64,000 nt of DNA, from NCBI GenBank assembly GCA_017554385.1, contig JAFZIL010000030.1:1-64000 (forward strand), read 5' to 3'. Shown piece by piece: positions 8,456 to 17,468 of this stretch (the stretch's first letter is position 1; each line of letters starts with the position of its first letter). The notes below the pieces were generated by a model. It did not search any database and was not told the origin of the DNA. It was given only the letters and a program-made list of their open reading frames with translations. The stretch is from Prevotella sp. Lineage in GTDB: Bacteria; Bacteroidota; Bacteroidia; Bacteroidales; Bacteroidaceae. A program made the position numbers and the translations under genes.

Positions 8456-8487
8456 TTTGCCATTTTGCTACATTTTTACTAATTTTG
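8456..8487 (+). promoter_or_regulatory. Bacteroides-type promoter of the FAD oxidoreductase gene
   Basis: TTTG at 8456-8459, a 20-bp spacer and TAATTTTG at 8480-8487: a full match to the primary sigma factor promoter of Bacteroidetes. The expected transcript start is near 8491, giving a leader of about 23 bases to the ATG at 8514. Confidence 0.8.
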
Positions 8488-8513
8488 TGCCTGCATTATA
8501 ACGTTTTGACAGA

Positions 8514-10169
8514 ATGATCAGCGAATATCAAGTAAGAGTGTTGCCCGAAGTGGCTGCACAGCAGGAGTGTCTCGTGGCCTTTCTGGCCGACGAATACGGA
8601 CTAAATAAGAAAGATGTGACGGGCGTGCGGATATTGAAACGCTCCATCGATGCCCGACAGCGTACCATCTATGTCAACCTTCGCGTACGCGTGTATATAA
8701 ATGAGGTGGCAGCTGACGATGTGTTTGAGCCTGTCAGCTATCAGGACGTATCAGATAAGCCGCAGGTCATTGTCGTCGGTGCGGGTCCTGGTGGTCTGTT
8801 TGCCGCCCTTCGGTTGATAGAGCTGGGCTTGCGCCCCGTGGTGATAGAGCGTGGTAAGGACGTACATGAACGGAAGAAGGACCTTGCTCAGATTGCCCGC
8901 ACGCAGCAGGTCGATGAGGAGAGTAACTATTGTTTCGGTGAGGGCGGTGCCGGTGCCTACAGCGACGGCAAGCTCTATACCCGTTCGAAGAAGCGCGGAC
9001 CAATAGAAAAGATACTCCGTGTGTTTTGTCAGCATGGTGCATCGACGGCTATTCTGGCTGATGCCCATCCCCATATCGGCACCGACCGACTTCCACAGGT
9101 CATTGAGGCTATGCGCAATACCATTATCCGTTGCGGTGGTGAGGTGCATTTCCAGACGAAGATGACGCGGCTCTTGATTGGTGGAAGGTTGAAGGTGGAG
9201 GGTGGAAGGAGGATAGACTCTGGTGAGACTTATAAGGTGATGGGTGTGGAAGCATTGTATTCTCCCTCCTCTCTCCACCTTCCACCCTCCACCAAAGAAT
9301 TTCTTGGTCCCGTCATTCTGGCTACAGGCCACAGCGCCCGCGATGTCTACCGATATCTGGCAGATGCGAAGATAGAGATTGAGCCCAAAGGTATTGCCGT
9401 GGGTGTCAGATTGGAACATCCTGCACAGCTAATAGACCAGATACAATACCATCGGCGCGAGGGTAGGGGACGCTGGCTCCCTGCAGCCGAATATTCTTTT
9501 GTGACGCAGGTCGACGGTCGTGGTGTCTACTCGTTCTGTATGTGTCCTGGCGGCTTTGTCATCCCCGCAGCCACAGGGCCGGAGCAGATAGTGGTCAACG
9601 GCATGAGCCCTGCCAGTCGCGGTACGAAATGGAGCAATAGCGGTATGGTGGTAGAGGTTCGTCCTGAAGATCTTCAGGACAAAAAAATGAGAAATGAGAA
9701 AGGAGAAATGGGAAATGACCCGTTGGCCATGATGCGCTATCAGGAAGAGCTCGAGCGTATGTGCTGGCAGCAGGGCAACAGGAAGCAGACGGCACCTGCA
9801 CAGCGTATGGCTGACTTTGTGAACAGTCGGTTGAGCGCTGACCTTCCTCAAAGCAGCTATGCACCTGGCCTCTTGGCATCGCCGCTCCATTTCTGGATGC
9901 CGAAGCCAATTGTCAGCCGATTGCAGCAGGGCTTCCGAACCTTTGGCCGACAGGCTCATGGATTCCTGACCAACGAGGCAGTGATGATTGCCGTTGAGAC
10001 CCGCACGTCGAGTCCCGTACGTATCACCCGCGATGCTATGACCTTACAGCATGTACAGTTGCAAGGACTATTCCCCTGTGGCGAGGGTGCCGGCTATGCC
10101 GGAGGCATTGTCTCAGCAGGTGTCGATGGTGAGCGTTGCGCGGAAATGTGCGCTGCGTGGATGTCTTGA
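8514..10169 (+). CDS. FAD-dependent oxidoreductase (COG2509-like, NAD(P)/FAD fold)
   Basis: A cytoplasmic flavoprotein with an N-terminal region of about 80 residues, the Rossmann motif VIVVGAGPGGLFAALRLIELG at about residues 83-103, a glycine-rich FGEGGAGAYSDGKLYTRSKKRG, LGPVILATGHSARDVYRYL, and the C-terminal FAD-binding FPCGEGAGYAGGIVSAGVDG. The substrate is unknown; the family is common in Bacteroidetes. Two stretches look like insertions compared with the expected fold: about residues 223-260, bounded by a 16-bp inverted repeat, and about 383-402, made of a perfect 20-bp palindrome plus heptamer repeats. Both keep the frame. The stop is one base away from the tamB stop (convergent), and no terminator is visible between them. 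Confidence 0.9.
   Translation: MISEYQVRVLPEVAAQQECLVAFLADEYGLNKKDVTGVRILKRSIDARQRTIYVNLRVRVYINEVAADDVFEPVSYQDVSDKPQVIVVGAGPGGLFAALRLIELGLRPVVIERGKDVHERKKDLAQIARTQQVDEESNYCFGEGGAGAYSDGKLYTRSKKRGPIEKILRVFCQHGASTAILADAHPHIGTDRLPQVIEAMRNTIIRCGGEVHFQTKMTRLLIGGRLKVEGGRRIDSGETYKVMGVEALYSPSSLHLPPSTKEFLGPVILATGHSARDVYRYLADAKIEIEPKGIAVGVRLEHPAQLIDQIQYHRREGRGRWLPAAEYSFVTQVDGRGVYSFCMCPGGFVIPAATGPEQIVVNGMSPASRGTKWSNSGMVVEVRPEDLQDKKMRNEKGEMGNDPLAMMRYQEELERMCWQQGNRKQTAPAQRMADFVNSRLSADLPQSSYAPGLLASPLHFWMPKPIVSRLQQGFRTFGRQAHGFLTNEAVMIAVETRTSSPVRITRDAMTLQHVQLQGLFPCGEGAGYAGGIVSAGVDGERCAEMCAAWMS
9180..9293 (+). repeat. In-frame palindromic insertion in the FAD oxidoreductase gene
   Basis: A stretch of about 114 bp bounded by inverted arms rich in GGTGGA. 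The core arms GGTGGAGGGTGGAAGG (9194-9209) and CCTTCCACCCTCCACC (9278-9293) are perfect complements over 16 bp, and the similarity extends beyond with mismatches. It is translated as about 38 residues (GGRLKVEGG ... SLHLPPSTKE) in a loop before LGPVILATGH. Confidence 0.85.
9661..9680 (+). repeat. Perfect 20-bp palindrome in coding sequence
   Basis: GTCCTGAAGATCTTCAGGAC is fully self-complementary, with no loop. It is followed directly by AAAAAA and the heptamer array at 9687. It is translated within VRPEDLQDKK. Confidence 0.95.
9687..9717 (+). repeat. Heptamer repeat (ATGAGAA-type) in the FAD oxidoreductase gene
   Basis: Units ATGAGAA, ATGAGAA, AGGAGAA, ATGGGAA and ATGA in a row. A perfect array would bring TGA into frame; the third unit carries AGG where that stop would fall, so the frame stays open (MRNEKGEMGND). 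Similar words occur at 48095-48110. Confidence 0.9.
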
Positions 10170-10170
10170 T

Positions 10171-13100
10171 TTATTGCTTGCTCTCCCGCTTGATATGGAA
10201 AAGTTCGCCAAGGCCGTTGAAGTCCTTCTTCATGATGAGTCCGATGCCTTGGGTGTTCAGACTTGAACGGGTGAAATAGCGGTCGTTCGTCTGGTTATAG
10301 ACCTTCAGCGCGAGGTTGCCGTTAGGATGGAGCAAGTAGCGGATGTCGAAGTCACCGATAAATGAAGGCGTTGCCTGTGTGGCGTTGTCGCGATAGCCGA
10401 ACTGACCGTTGATGAGTAGGCGGTTGTTCAGCATGCGTCCGCTGACCATTCCCTCGTATTCGGCGTTGTGCCATCCCTCGTTGCCTGTTGAGATGTTGGC
10501 ACCGAAGTTCCAGTTGTTCGATTTCAGCACCTGCGACAGCACTTCGTTGAATTGTGTACTCAGCGTGCCAGAGAGGAAACTCTGCATGGCCAGCTGCGAC
10601 TGTCCATACTGCTGTTGCGTGTTGGCATTGTTGGCACCCTGAGTGTAGAATCGTCCTATGCCCAGGAGATAGAGCACTTGTTGGTTCATCTCCTGTTCGC
10701 TGGTAATGACCGAACGGATCATCTGCTTTTCCTCGCTGTTTACCGTAGGCATGTCCAGGTCGAAGTCCACTTGTGGCGCACCGGCCTGTCCACCAATATT
10801 CATCAGACAATTCACGCGTACGGTGTTGCTTGAGAACGAGTTGCCAATACTGAGGTCGGAAAGCGAGACACCATTGACGGTATAGACGGCTTGCAGGTTC
10901 AGGTTGGCATCGAAAGGAGCACCGCCAAAGGCAAGTGTGCCTCCGGGTTGGAAGGTGAAGTTCTTCTTGATGATGTTCTGGATGGTTACGCCGTAGGTTC
11001 CCTGATCAACGGTGTAGGTACCGAACATCTGGAATGCCCCTTTGTTATAGTAGGTGGCACGGATGACACCGTGTCCGGCAAGGGTGATGTAGTCGCTCGT
11101 CTTGGCATCCATGAGTATTCGCAGCGTGGCATCGGGCGTGGTGTTGACCAGGAAGTTGATGCGAAGGTCTGAGGTGGGTGAGTCGTCATCAGTCGTTGTA
11201 GTAGAGGCTTCGTGGCTCCTTGCCGCAGTACTCTCGATTATGTTTGCTTCGTTATTCTCTTTCCTTGTATGCCAACGGATGAAACTCTGGTCGCTGATAG
11301 CCTCGGGAGAGGCTGCGTCATAGGTGAAGACGGTGCCGTCGAGCGGTGTGGCGTTGCAGTTGATGATGACCTCGCCTGGACGTCCTATCAGTTCCACGTC
11401 GCCAGCAGCGAAGACGGTGCCGTGGAAAATGTCGCCATTGTCGGTAGGCATGCTATAGGCCAGCAGCTTTTCGGTCTTGATGTCGAGGTCGAAGGTCAGG
11501 TCCGACAGGTTGTCGTGGTGGATGCCTCCATTGAGTTGGGCGGTGTTCTGGTAGATGTCGCGGGCAGTAACGTCGTGCAGCAGAATGTCGTTGTGCACGA
11601 AGTCTACGGTGTCTTGTGTCAGCGTGTATGTGGTGCCAAGGGCTGTCACTGTGGCTTGCGCGTTGACCACCAGTTTTCCAAGCAGGTCCATTTCACCTAA
11701 TGGTCCAACGAGCCGCAGGTCTCCGTAGGCATGGCCGGTGATGTCGTTTAGGAAGCTGCTGGCGTAGGTGTGCAGGAAGTCGACGTAGGTTCCCCGCCCT
11801 TTGATGGCAAGGTCAATGTTTTCCTTTACTGGTGAGACGTAGCCGTCGATGTAGGTGATGGCATCGGGGCCGTCGTTGGCTATAGCATGGATGTCAATCT
11901 GTTTCTCCAGCTGGTTCCATTGTGCGTGGGCGTTGAGTGTTCCCATGCGTCCACCTTCGAAGCGGAACTGGTCGACTCGCAGGTTGGCCCATGCACCAGG
12001 CTGGCCGAAAGCCTGGGTGACGAAGGCTTTGCCTGTGACCTTGCCGGCAAAGCTCACAGCTGTAAAGCCCACGAGGTCCATGATATAGGCCACTTCGACG
12101 CCCTTGAGGTCGACAATCAGGGAGTCGGAAGGGCTATCGGAAGCGATGCCGTCGACGATGATATGCTGCTGTCCGTGGGTTACCGACAGGTGGTCAACCA
12201 GTACTTGGTCGGCATTATAGACAATACCTCCCGGTTCTACAATCCATGTGGTATCGCCCATGACGACATACGACGGGAGCACGTAGACGTGAGCCTCCGG
12301 TTTGCCGTTGGTGTTTCTGTAGAGCGAGGTGCTTGTGTGGAGCAGGCCTTTGATGCCCTCGTCCTGTCTGTTGTTGTCCCATCCCAAGGTGGTGGCCAGT
12401 TCGTTATTGGCAGCCGTAGCCTGAACGTTGAAGTTCATCTGGTTGCCGTTGTCGTCAGAAACCCTAACGGCACCTATTTCGCACTTCATCGAGTCGCCAG
12501 GCGATGAGATGCGGATATTGGCATTCTCGTATTGGCTGTCGTTATAGCGGAACTTCGGCATGCTTCCTGCCACATTCAGCTTGTGGCTCTTGTCGTTGAT
12601 GGAAGCGTGGAGCATCAGGGGCTTCTGTAGCGACAGGTCGATGCTTAGGAGATGGCGCAACCACTCGGTATCGTTCAGGAACAGCCTGATGTCGAAGTTG
12701 TTGTCGACGGGTTTGCTGACGCTTGGCAATCCGGGCAGGGTGGGGAGTTTTGAGCCGATGTAGCTGTAGAAGCTCTGGGGGAGGGTGGCCCAGTCGAAGT
12801 GACCCTTTAGTTCTGCCTCGCCCATATCGCCAGTGAGTTTCAGGAAGTGGGTGTCTTCGTCGTAGCCCGACAGCAATTGCAGGTTACTGATGCGATAGGC
12901 TGACGTTGTGTCGCGCATGACAAAGTCCTTGATGCTGACGCGTCCTTGTGCATCGTTCAAGTTGCTGGCAACGAAGTCTATATCGAGCATGGCGCTGAAA
13001 GTGGCGTTACCCCACTGGTCGCTAAGCTGTAAGGCCTTCGGCGAAAGATGCTTCACGTCGCCTGTTAGTCGGATGGCATAGTTGCCGTTGTTCACCAGGC

Positions 13101-14568
13101 TGCCTTCCAGCTCGGTTTCCAGATGAGAATCCTTGATCTGGAGCTTACCGGCAATGTCGCCCTTACTGTGGTTGTAGGTGCCGTCGACCGTAACATCATG
13201 GTAGGTATAGCCTCGGAAGTCCAGATGCGACACGTTGCCTTGGGCACTGACGAAGTGCTGGTCACCGCTGATGTCGACGGTAGTCGTAAGCAGCCCGAGC
13301 TGGTCGTTGTCAAGCAGTTGGCCCAAATGGATGCTGTCGGTCTCAATGTGCCCCCGGTAGTAGTGGTTGTCGGCAATGTTTGCCTTTAGCTTCAGATTGC
13401 CCATGTTTGAGGCTATTTGACCGTTCATGTCGATGGAACCGTCTGTATGGGCAGTCGCCTCGCCCGTCAGTAGTACTTGGTTCAGCAGACTGACAAACTT
13501 AGGCGCACCCTCGACGTTCTGTACCAACAGGTCGAAGAATTCGTTAGTGGCTGTCAGCTTCTCTACTTGGGCGTGCCATACGGGTTTGGTTTGCGATGCG
13601 CGATACCAGCCGTTGAGTAGTGCCGACAGCGTTCCGTCGGCAGTATACAGCTTTAGTCTCTCGACGTCGATGTTGTCGGCTGAGCCTCTGAAATGGGCAT
13701 TTAAGCTGACGGGCGACTTCAGCTGGCTGGTCTTTGGCGTGAGGAAGCTGAGGTCGGACGGGGTGATGCTGGCATCAGTAAGGTCGGCTGTGAACTGCAA
13801 CGTTTCCTTAAGATGGTCGAAGTCGCAGGTGGCTACAATGCTGTCGACGGTCAGGCTCGAGCGGGGCAGCTGCAGGAAGAAGTTGCGCAGCTGGGCTCCA
13901 TGCGGGTCTTTCTGTAGTTTAAGGGACAGTCGGCTGACGGTAAGGCCCGACTGCTCTTTCATGGCCAGTCGCTTCACATTGACCGACAGCGAGTCATCGG
14001 TCAGCGCCTTCAGCAGGATATGGGCACTGATGTCGCTTATCTTCAGATGCTTAGGGTTGATAATGCCTTTGGTCTCTGGGATGTCCAGCTGGTCGTAGCT
14101 GACGCTGGAACGTCGCACAATAAGCGAGTTGACGGCCAGATTCAGCGGTGTCTGGCTGGTAGTGTCTTTCGATGCAAGCGAGTCGATGACAAACTGGAAG
14201 TTGGTTTTCGAAAGCGAGTCCTTGCGCAGGAGCATGGCGTGGGCGTTGAACAACTGTGCCGACGAGATGACGATACGTCCTTCGCTCAGTGGCAGCAGGT
14301 CTACCTTTACCGACATGCGTCCTACGCGGAGCAGGTCTCCTTGCTCTTGATCCTTGACCGTCATGTCGTCGACAATCAGACGGTTCAGAAAGCCCAGGTC
14401 TATGCTGCCTATGTGTACCTCGGTGCCCAACTTCTGGCCAATAACGTGTGCTGCCCGCCCTGCCAGCCACTGCTGGAAGGCGGGTAGATGGGTCAGCGTC
14501 ATGAGCAGCACATAAAGTGCCACGATGCTCCAGATAACCCAGTTGACGACGCGCTTGAATATGTTCAT
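10171..14568 (-). CDS. TamB / DUF490-type translocation and assembly module protein
   Basis: A very long envelope protein (1465 residues from the chosen start) with one N-terminal membrane anchor (VVNWVIWSIVALYVLLMTL) and then a beta-rich periplasmic body ending in the conserved TamB C-terminal domain (about the last 350 residues). That domain includes LRINFLVNTTPDATLRILMD and NWNFGANISTGNEGW. TamB/AsmA-like proteins bridge the inner and outer membranes and are linked to outer-membrane protein insertion or phospholipid transport. The start at 14568 (MNIFKRVV) was preferred: a -7 box at 14626-14619 would put the transcript start after an ATG at 14706. MVRDLQ at 14586 is also possible. No TamA-like gene is adjacent. 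Confidence 0.88.
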   Translation of the reverse strand: MNIFKRVVNWVIWSIVALYVLLMTLTHLPAFQQWLAGRAAHVIGQKLGTEVHIGSIDLGFLNRLIVDDMTVKDQEQGDLLRVGRMSVKVDLLPLSEGRIVISSAQLFNAHAMLLRKDSLSKTNFQFVIDSLASKDTTSQTPLNLAVNSLIVRRSSVSYDQLDIPETKGIINPKHLKISDISAHILLKALTDDSLSVNVKRLAMKEQSGLTVSRLSLKLQKDPHGAQLRNFFLQLPRSSLTVDSIVATCDFDHLKETLQFTADLTDASITPSDLSFLTPKTSQLKSPVSLNAHFRGSADNIDVERLKLYTADGTLSALLNGWYRASQTKPVWHAQVEKLTATNEFFDLLVQNVEGAPKFVSLLNQVLLTGEATAHTDGSIDMNGQIASNMGNLKLKANIADNHYYRGHIETDSIHLGQLLDNDQLGLLTTTVDISGDQHFVSAQGNVSHLDFRGYTYHDVTVDGTYNHSKGDIAGKLQIKDSHLETELEGSLVNNGNYAIRLTGDVKHLSPKALQLSDQWGNATFSAMLDIDFVASNLNDAQGRVSIKDFVMRDTTSAYRISNLQLLSGYDEDTHFLKLTGDMGEAELKGHFDWATLPQSFYSYIGSKLPTLPGLPSVSKPVDNNFDIRLFLNDTEWLRHLLSIDLSLQKPLMLHASINDKSHKLNVAGSMPKFRYNDSQYENANIRISSPGDSMKCEIGAVRVSDDNGNQMNFNVQATAANNELATTLGWDNNRQDEGIKGLLHTSTSLYRNTNGKPEAHVYVLPSYVVMGDTTWIVEPGGIVYNADQVLVDHLSVTHGQQHIIVDGIASDSPSDSLIVDLKGVEVAYIMDLVGFTAVSFAGKVTGKAFVTQAFGQPGAWANLRVDQFRFEGGRMGTLNAHAQWNQLEKQIDIHAIANDGPDAITYIDGYVSPVKENIDLAIKGRGTYVDFLHTYASSFLNDITGHAYGDLRLVGPLGEMDLLGKLVVNAQATVTALGTTYTLTQDTVDFVHNDILLHDVTARDIYQNTAQLNGGIHHDNLSDLTFDLDIKTEKLLAYSMPTDNGDIFHGTVFAAGDVELIGRPGEVIINCNATPLDGTVFTYDAASPEAISDQSFIRWHTRKENNEANIIESTAARSHEASTTTTDDDSPTSDLRINFLVNTTPDATLRILMDAKTSDYITLAGHGVIRATYYNKGAFQMFGTYTVDQGTYGVTIQNIIKKNFTFQPGGTLAFGGAPFDANLNLQAVYTVNGVSLSDLSIGNSFSSNTVRVNCLMNIGGQAGAPQVDFDLDMPTVNSEEKQMIRSVITSEQEMNQQVLYLLGIGRFYTQGANNANTQQQYGQSQLAMQSFLSGTLSTQFNEVLSQVLKSNNWNFGANISTGNEGWHNAEYEGMVSGRMLNNRLLINGQFGYRDNATQATPSFIGDFDIRYLLHPNGNLALKVYNQTNDRYFTRSSLNTQGIGLIMKKDFNGLGELFHIKRESKQ

Positions 14569-14618
14569 CTGCAGGTCTCGCACCATGAAGATGCAGAGAC
14601 ATGATTGGTTGTGAGCTG

Positions 14619-14626
14619 CAAATTTA
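14619..14626 (-). promoter_or_regulatory. -7 box upstream of tamB-like gene
   Basis: TAAATTTG on the minus strand, 50-60 bases before the chosen start. The -33 region is weak. It supports a start at 14586 or 14568, not at 14706. Confidence 0.5.
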
Positions 14627-14719
14627 CGAAAAAAACTCGATACGTAAGTCTCTTTTGGGAAGATTAACAATAAGGACTGCTGTCGCACCTCTTCGTAAGC
14701 CCTCAACGAGGGAATGCGG

Positions 14720-14800
14720 CTCGCTGGCAGCGAGAATAGTTCTCACTATCGACGAGAATAGTTCTCACTATCGACGAGAATACGGCTCGTTATTTCATTC
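14720..14800. repeat. 22-bp tandem dyad array between tamB and nqrA
   Basis: Four units begin at 14720, 14742, 14764 and 14786, exactly 22 bp apart. Each starts CTC(G/A)(C/T)T; the first three end in GAG followed by AAT(A)(G/C). The first is a perfect dyad CTCGCT-GGC-AGCGAG, and GAGAA-TAG-TTCTC dyads occur between units. It lies in the divergent gap of about 375 bp (14569-14943), which otherwise holds only the two promoters. Confidence 0.85.
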
Positions 14801-14860
14801 TTGCAAGGTTTTTGGGTAAGCTCATGGTGAGGAATGTGCTTTGAAAAATTCTCTTCAGCA

Positions 14861-14892
14861 TTTGGTAGTTTGACAGGAAATGATTACCTTTG
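14861..14892 (+). promoter_or_regulatory. Promoter of the nqr operon
   Basis: TTTG at 14861-14864, a 20-bp spacer and TACCTTTG at 14885-14892. The expected start near 14896 leaves a leader of about 48 bases before nqrA. Confidence 0.85.
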
Positions 14893-14943
14893 CACCGATA
14901 TTATTATTGTATGCGCATGTACATTCATTAATCATTCAACTAT

Positions 14944-16305
14944 ATGTCATTCAATCAAGTGTTTCAATTAAAGAAAGGCTTGGACATCCGCTTGAAAGGG
15001 CGTGCTGAGGAGACGAAAATCCAGTTGAAGTCGAACGGGAAGTTTGCTTTGGTTCCCGACGATTTCGAGGGTGTGACTCCGAAGGTTGTCGTAAAAGAGG
15101 GTGACCAGGTCAAGGCGGGCGACATCTTGTTCGTGAACAAGCAGTTCCCGCAGGTAGGCTTTGCTTCTCCAGTGAGCGGTAAGGTCACGGCCATTGAGCG
15201 AGGGGAACGCCGCAAGGTGCTTGCTGTGAAGATTGATGCCGACGCCCAGCAGAGCTATCGCGAGTTGGGTAAGAAGGACGTGGCGCAGATGGACGGCAAG
15301 GCCGTCGTCGACGCACTCCTCGAGGCTGGCATCTTTGGGTACATCAATCAGTTGCCTTATGCTGTGTCTACCAACCCGGAGACCATGCCTAAGGCGATTT
15401 TTGTTTCCGCCCTGCGCGACAAGCCGCTGGCCTGCGATTTCGAGTACGAAGTCAAGGGACAGGAACAGGACTTCGTGACTGGTTTGCAGGCGTTGTCGAA
15501 GATTGCCAAAACCTATGTAGGCGTAGGCGAAACCTCAAACCTCAAATCTCAAATCTCAGACCTAAAGGATGTTGAGGTGAACGCATTCGCCGGACCTTGC
15601 CCTGCAGGTAATGTTGGTGTGCAGGTGAACCACATCGACCCCGTAAACAAGGGTGAGGTGGTGTGGACCATTGGTGACCCGACGGTGGTGCTCTTCATCG
15701 GTCGTCTCTTCAATACGGGCCGAGTGAACCTGACCCGCACGGTGGCTCTTTGCGGCAGCGAGATTCAGAAGCCCGTCCATGTAGACATGCTCGTAGGCGA
15801 GGAACTCTCCACATTGCTGTCGAACAGCTATGATGCCTCGCACCACGTGCGCATCATCAACGGCAATGTGCTCACAGGCCGCCAGACCTCGAAAGAGGGC
15901 TACTTAGGCGCACACAGTTCTGAGATTACCGTCATTCCCGAAGGCGACGATGCCGACGAGATGCTGGGTTGGATTATGCCGCGATTGAAGCAGTTCTCCG
16001 TCAACCGTAGTTACTTCTCTTGGCTTTTGGGTAAGAAGGAGTATGAGGCCGATGCCCGCATCAAGGGCGGTGAGCGTCACATCATCATGAGTGGGGAATA
16101 CGACCGCGTGCTGCCGATGGACATCTATGGTGAATACCTCATCAAGGCCATTATCACTGGCGACATCGACCGCCAGGAACAGCTTGGCATCTATGAGGTT
16201 AGTCCCGAGGACTTCGCCCTTGCCGAGTTCGTCGACAGCTCGAAGTTGGAGTTGCAGCGCATTGTGCGTGAAGGACTGAATATTTTACGTAAAGAAAACG
16301 CATAA
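14944..16305 (+). CDS. nqrA: Na+-translocating NADH:quinone reductase subunit A
   Basis: Cytoplasmic-side subunit of the Na+-pumping NADH:quinone oxidoreductase. The 453-residue product starts with a lipoyl-like domain (KGLDIRLKGRAEETK, GDILFVNKQFPQVGFASPVSGKV), then FAGPCPAGNVGVQVNHIDPVNKGE, and ends with a helical tail (LELQRIVREGLNILRKE). Residues about 196-207 (ETSNLKSQISDLK) come from a heptamer repeat inserted in frame just before the conserved FAGPCPAGN stretch. First gene of nqrABCDEF; nqrB begins 2 bases after the stop. Confidence 0.97.
   Translation: MSFNQVFQLKKGLDIRLKGRAEETKIQLKSNGKFALVPDDFEGVTPKVVVKEGDQVKAGDILFVNKQFPQVGFASPVSGKVTAIERGERRKVLAVKIDADAQQSYRELGKKDVAQMDGKAVVDALLEAGIFGYINQLPYAVSTNPETMPKAIFVSALRDKPLACDFEYEVKGQEQDFVTGLQALSKIAKTYVGVGETSNLKSQISDLKDVEVNAFAGPCPAGNVGVQVNHIDPVNKGEVVWTIGDPTVVLFIGRLFNTGRVNLTRTVALCGSEIQKPVHVDMLVGEELSTLLSNSYDASHHVRIINGNVLTGRQTSKEGYLGAHSSEITVIPEGDDADEMLGWIMPRLKQFSVNRSYFSWLLGKKEYEADARIKGGERHIIMSGEYDRVLPMDIYGEYLIKAIITGDIDRQEQLGIYEVSPEDFALAEFVDSSKLELQRIVREGLNILRKENA
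15529..15561 (+). repeat. Heptamer tandem repeat inside nqrA
   Basis: Partial GAAAC, then CTCAAAC, CTCAAAT, CTCAAAT and CTCAGAC on the coding strand. This is the same unit, and the same orientation relative to coding, as in thrC at 2439 and 2790, giving similar peptides (TSNLK). It is more degenerate than the thrC copy. Confidence 0.92.
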
Positions 16306-16307
16306 CT

Positions 16308-17468
16308 ATGTCAGCAATAAGAAATTATCTCAATAAGATTAAGCCGAATTTCGAGGAAGGTGGCAAACTGCATGCCTTTCGTTCGGTGTTCGACGGCTTC
16401 GAGACGTTCCTTTACGTGCCCAACGACACGGCGAGGACGGGCGTACATATCCACGACGCCATCGACTCGAAGCGCATCATGAGCATGGTGGTGCTGGCGC
16501 TGATGCCAGCCATGCTGTTCGGCATGTATAATGTGGGCTACCAGAACGCTTTGGCCGCTGGCGCATTAGCCACGACAGGCTTCTGCGAAATGTTCCTCTT
16601 CGGCTTCATGGCCGTGTTGCCCAAGATTCTCGTCAGCTACATCGTAGGCCTCGGCATCGAGTTTGCCTGGGCACAGTGGAAGGGCGAGGAGATCCAAGAG
16701 GGCTTCCTCGTTTCGGGTATCCTTATACCGCTGATTATCCCCGTGAACTGTCCGCTGTGGATTCTGGCTATTGCCGTGGCCTTCGCCGTTATCATCGGTA
16801 AGGAGATATTCGGTGGCACGGGTATGAACATCTTCAATCCCGCGCTGCTCTGCCGTGCGTTCCTGTTCTTCGCTTATCCCACGAAGATGAGTGGCGACCA
16901 GGTTTGGGTGGCCAACGAGAGCATCCTCGGCTTCGGCAACACGCTGCCCGACGGCTTCACGATGGCTACGCCGCTTGGACAGATTGGTGCAGGTACCGAT
17001 GTTACTGCCTCGCTGAACGATATGATTATCGGTTTCATCCCCGGTTCTATTGGTGAGACCTCAGTCATTGCCATTGCTCTTGGCGCTATCCTGCTGCTTT
17101 GGACGGGCATCGCCTCGTGGAAGACCATGTTGAGTGTGTTCGTAGGTGGCGGCCTGATGGCCTGCCTGTTCGAGAGCCTTGGCATGACCCCGATAACCTG
17201 GTACGAGCACTTAGTGTTAGGCGGCTTCTGCTTCGGTGCCGTGTTTATGGCTACTGACCCTGTGACCTCTTGCCGCACCGAGTGTGGTAAGTGGATCTAC
17301 GGCTTCATCATCGGTGCTATGGCCGTCATCATCCGTGTGATGAACCCCGGCTATCCCGAAGGTATGATGCTTGCCATCCTGCTCATGAATATGTTTGCCC
17401 CCACTATCGACCACTTCGTAGTGGAGCGTAATATTTCGAAACGAATGAAGAGAGGAGGTACCAAATGA
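16308..17468 (+). CDS. nqrB: Na+-NQR subunit B
   Basis: Integral membrane subunit carrying a covalently bound FMN and riboflavin. The 386-residue product has about ten hydrophobic helices. FNPALLCRAFLFFAYPTKMSGD and DGFTMATPLGQIGAG (about residues 219-233) match the segment where NqrB/RnfD proteins are flavinylated on a Thr; the exact Thr is inferred. The N-terminal 50 residues are soluble. It overlaps nqrC by 4 bases (ATGA). An ApbE flavin transferase is needed but is not in this window. Confidence 0.96.
   Translation: MSAIRNYLNKIKPNFEEGGKLHAFRSVFDGFETFLYVPNDTARTGVHIHDAIDSKRIMSMVVLALMPAMLFGMYNVGYQNALAAGALATTGFCEMFLFGFMAVLPKILVSYIVGLGIEFAWAQWKGEEIQEGFLVSGILIPLIIPVNCPLWILAIAVAFAVIIGKEIFGGTGMNIFNPALLCRAFLFFAYPTKMSGDQVWVANESILGFGNTLPDGFTMATPLGQIGAGTDVTASLNDMIIGFIPGSIGETSVIAIALGAILLLWTGIASWKTMLSVFVGGGLMACLFESLGMTPITWYEHLVLGGFCFGAVFMATDPVTSCRTECGKWIYGFIIGAMAVIIRVMNPGYPEGMMLAILLMNMFAPTIDHFVVERNISKRMKRGGTK

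Noticed and set aside
14569-14943. Small gene between tamB and nqrA
   Set aside because: Frames there are short and composed of the dyad array and promoter DNA; nothing gene-like.
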